Positions 33,459-34,540 of a DNA stretch of 34,540 nucleotides are shown one piece after another; within the stretch, counting starts at the first letter, position 1; every line of letters begins with the position of its first letter. The translations under genes and the position numbers were made by a program. Source of the stretch: Burkholderiales bacterium. GTDB lineage: Bacteria; Pseudomonadota; Gammaproteobacteria; Burkholderiales; Burkholderiaceae_C. The notes under the pieces are model-generated. The model did not search any database. It had not been told where the DNA came from and saw only the letters and a list, made by a program, of their open reading frames with translations. Location of the stretch: NCBI GenBank assembly GCA_947448955.1, contig CANFPU010000023.1, forward strand, positions 1 through 34,540, written 5' to 3'.

Positions 33459-34540
33459 TCAGGCACTGGCGGGCAATGCCTGTCCAGCGGCTGGCCGACG
33501 CATGCGCCACAGCAAGAACAACGCGACGGTCAGGTTCAGCGAATTCCAGGCGGCGCCGTTGATGAAAGCCGCGTGGTAACTGCCGGTCAGGTCGAACACC
33601 TTGCCCGACATCCAGCCGCCCAATGCCATGCCGAACAGCGAACACATGATGACCGTGCCGACTCTGGCGCCCGCCTCGGCCGGCGGGAAATGCTCGCGCA
33701 CGATGATCGCGTAGCTCGGCACCAGCCCGCCCTGGAACAGCCCGAACAAGGCCGAGACCAGGTAGAGCGACAGCAGACTGTCAAACGGGATGAACAGCAG
33801 CAGCGACAGGCCTTGCAGCACCGAGCCCAGCAGCAAGGTACGCACCCCGCCGATCCGGTCGCAGATCGCGCCCGAGATCAGCCGGCTGACAATGCCGCAA
33901 GCCAGCATCAGCGACAACATTTCGGCGCCGCGCGCCGCGCCGAATCCGAGGTCACCGCAATAGGCGACGATGTGGACCTGAGGCATCGCCATCGCCACGC
34001 AGCAGGCGGTGGCAGCCACACACAGCAGGCCCTGGGCCTGGGCCAGGCTCAGCCCGAAAGGCCGGTCTGAAGGCACCGGGCCACCGTCGCGGGTCGGCGC
34101 GATCTGCGGCGCTGGTGACTTGGCACGCATCGCCAGCGCGAGCAAGCCCATCGCGATGACGCTGAAAAGACCCAGCCCGAGGTAGGTCGGCCGCCAACCG
34201 ACAGTCCCGACGAAGTGCTGCACCACCGGCGGCCAGATCGCGCCGGCCAGGTAGTTGCCACTGGCGCACACCGCCACTGCGACGCCGCGCCGCTTGACGA
34301 ACCACAGCGAGGTGTCGGCCACCAGCGGCACAAAGGTCGCGCTGATGCCGAACACGCCTATCAGCAGCCCATGCACGATGGCGAATCCGGTGATGCTGCC
34401 GGCCCAACCGCAGGCAGCAAACCCAAGCCCCAGGCTGACCGCGCCGATCAGGATCACGGTCACGATGCCGAACCGATCGGCCAAACGGCCCATCAACACG
34501 CAACCGATGCCGAAACCGATCATCAGCAAGGTGTAAGGCA
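33459..34540 (-). CDS. MFS transporter (5' part cut off by window edge)
   Basis: A major facilitator superfamily carrier whose first part lies beyond the window; the frame is open to the edge and reads PYTLLMIGFGIGCVLMGRLADRFG, the end of helix 2 and the loop 2-3 motif (G-x-L-a-D-R). About 360 residues are visible, with roughly ten remaining membrane segments. A charged central loop (AMRAKSPAPQIAPTRDGGPV) precedes the second half, which has a repeated motif as SGAICDRIGGVRTL. The substrate cannot be read; the mix resembles oxalate/formate-antiporter-like or monocarboxylate carriers (inference). The Bug receptor gene is 252 bases downstream on the same strand, possibly functionally linked but not a standard pair. 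Confidence 0.9.
   Translation of the reverse strand, partial: PYTLLMIGFGIGCVLMGRLADRFGIVTVILIGAVSLGLGFAACGWAGSITGFAIVHGLLIGVFGISATFVPLVADTSLWFVKRRGVAVAVCASGNYLAGAIWPPVVQHFVGTVGWRPTYLGLGLFSVIAMGLLALAMRAKSPAPQIAPTRDGGPVPSDRPFGLSLAQAQGLLCVAATACCVAMAMPQVHIVAYCGDLGFGAARGAEMLSLMLACGIVSRLISGAICDRIGGVRTLLLGSVLQGLSLLLFIPFDSLLSLYLVSALFGLFQGGLVPSYAIIVREHFPPAEAGARVGTVIMCSLFGMALGGWMSGKVFDLTGSYHAAFINGAAWNSLNLTVALFLLWRMRRPAAGQALPASA

Overview
The window is a high-GC, gene-dense chromosomal segment. It very probably comes from a betaproteobacterium of the order Burkholderiales, perhaps near the Rubrivivax/Leptothrix/Ideonella group. The basis is gene content: a DUF3460 gene beside scpA, a Bug-type solute receptor, betaproteobacterial AcnB, SlyX, YaeQ and PaiB homologues, and a GC-rich palindromic intergenic element of a kind I associate with this order. 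The taxonomic call is inference. I saw no rRNA, tRNA, CRISPR array, prophage or insertion sequence.

Layout. Positions 1-3905 (+): the 3' end of metG, an exported metallophosphoesterase-like protein coupled to it by a TGATG overlap, and a SulP anion transporter with a STAS domain. Positions 3942-5438 (-): a CYTH-CHAD protein. Positions 5535-10536 (+): DUF3460, scpA, yaeQ, an exported prolyl oligopeptidase, a small GNAT-like protein and a DUF924 protein. Positions 10578-18010 (-): six genes forming an acyl-CoA catabolic cluster. In transcription order these are an LDH2-type oxidoreductase, a mesaconyl-C4-CoA/itaconyl-CoA hydratase-like protein, an acyl-CoA dehydrogenase, a CaiB-type CoA transferase, a CitE-type CoA-ester lyase and an AMP-forming acyl-CoA ligase. 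Positions 18104-21348: slyX (+) and a large hybrid sensor kinase (-) that converge and overlap. Positions 21349-21767: an AT-rich regulatory gap. Positions 21768-24512: a small unknown membrane protein, a small unknown anchored protein coupled to a PaiB-like protein, an OsmC-family protein and an unknown exported protein. Positions 24685-29629 (+): acnB and cpdB. Positions 29652-34540 (-): sbcB, an exported ATP-dependent DNA ligase, a Bug receptor and the 3' part of an MFS transporter gene.

How the genes work together. The clearest functional unit is the 10.6-18.0 kb cluster. CoA transferase, hydratase and CoA-ester lyase are the three classes used to turn itaconate or mesaconate into pyruvate and acetyl-CoA through citramalyl-CoA. 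The acyl-CoA dehydrogenase, 2-hydroxyacid-type dehydrogenase and extra CoA ligase suggest a wider substrate range or a variant route. AcnB would feed carbon through the TCA and methylcitrate cycles. Most other genes are housekeeping (metG, scpA, sbcB, slyX) or envelope and periplasmic functions.

Non-coding signals are unusually rich. There is a perfect FNR/Anr-type box and a Fur-like palindrome in an AT-rich island (about 24% GC over 140 nt, hand count) before an unknown membrane protein. Overlapping palindromes lie before acnB, a four-hairpin element sits inside the catabolic cluster, and at least nine short tandem-repeat arrays (7, 12, 13 or 15 bp units) are scattered through genes and gaps. 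All functional calls rest on motifs read by eye; no database search was run.
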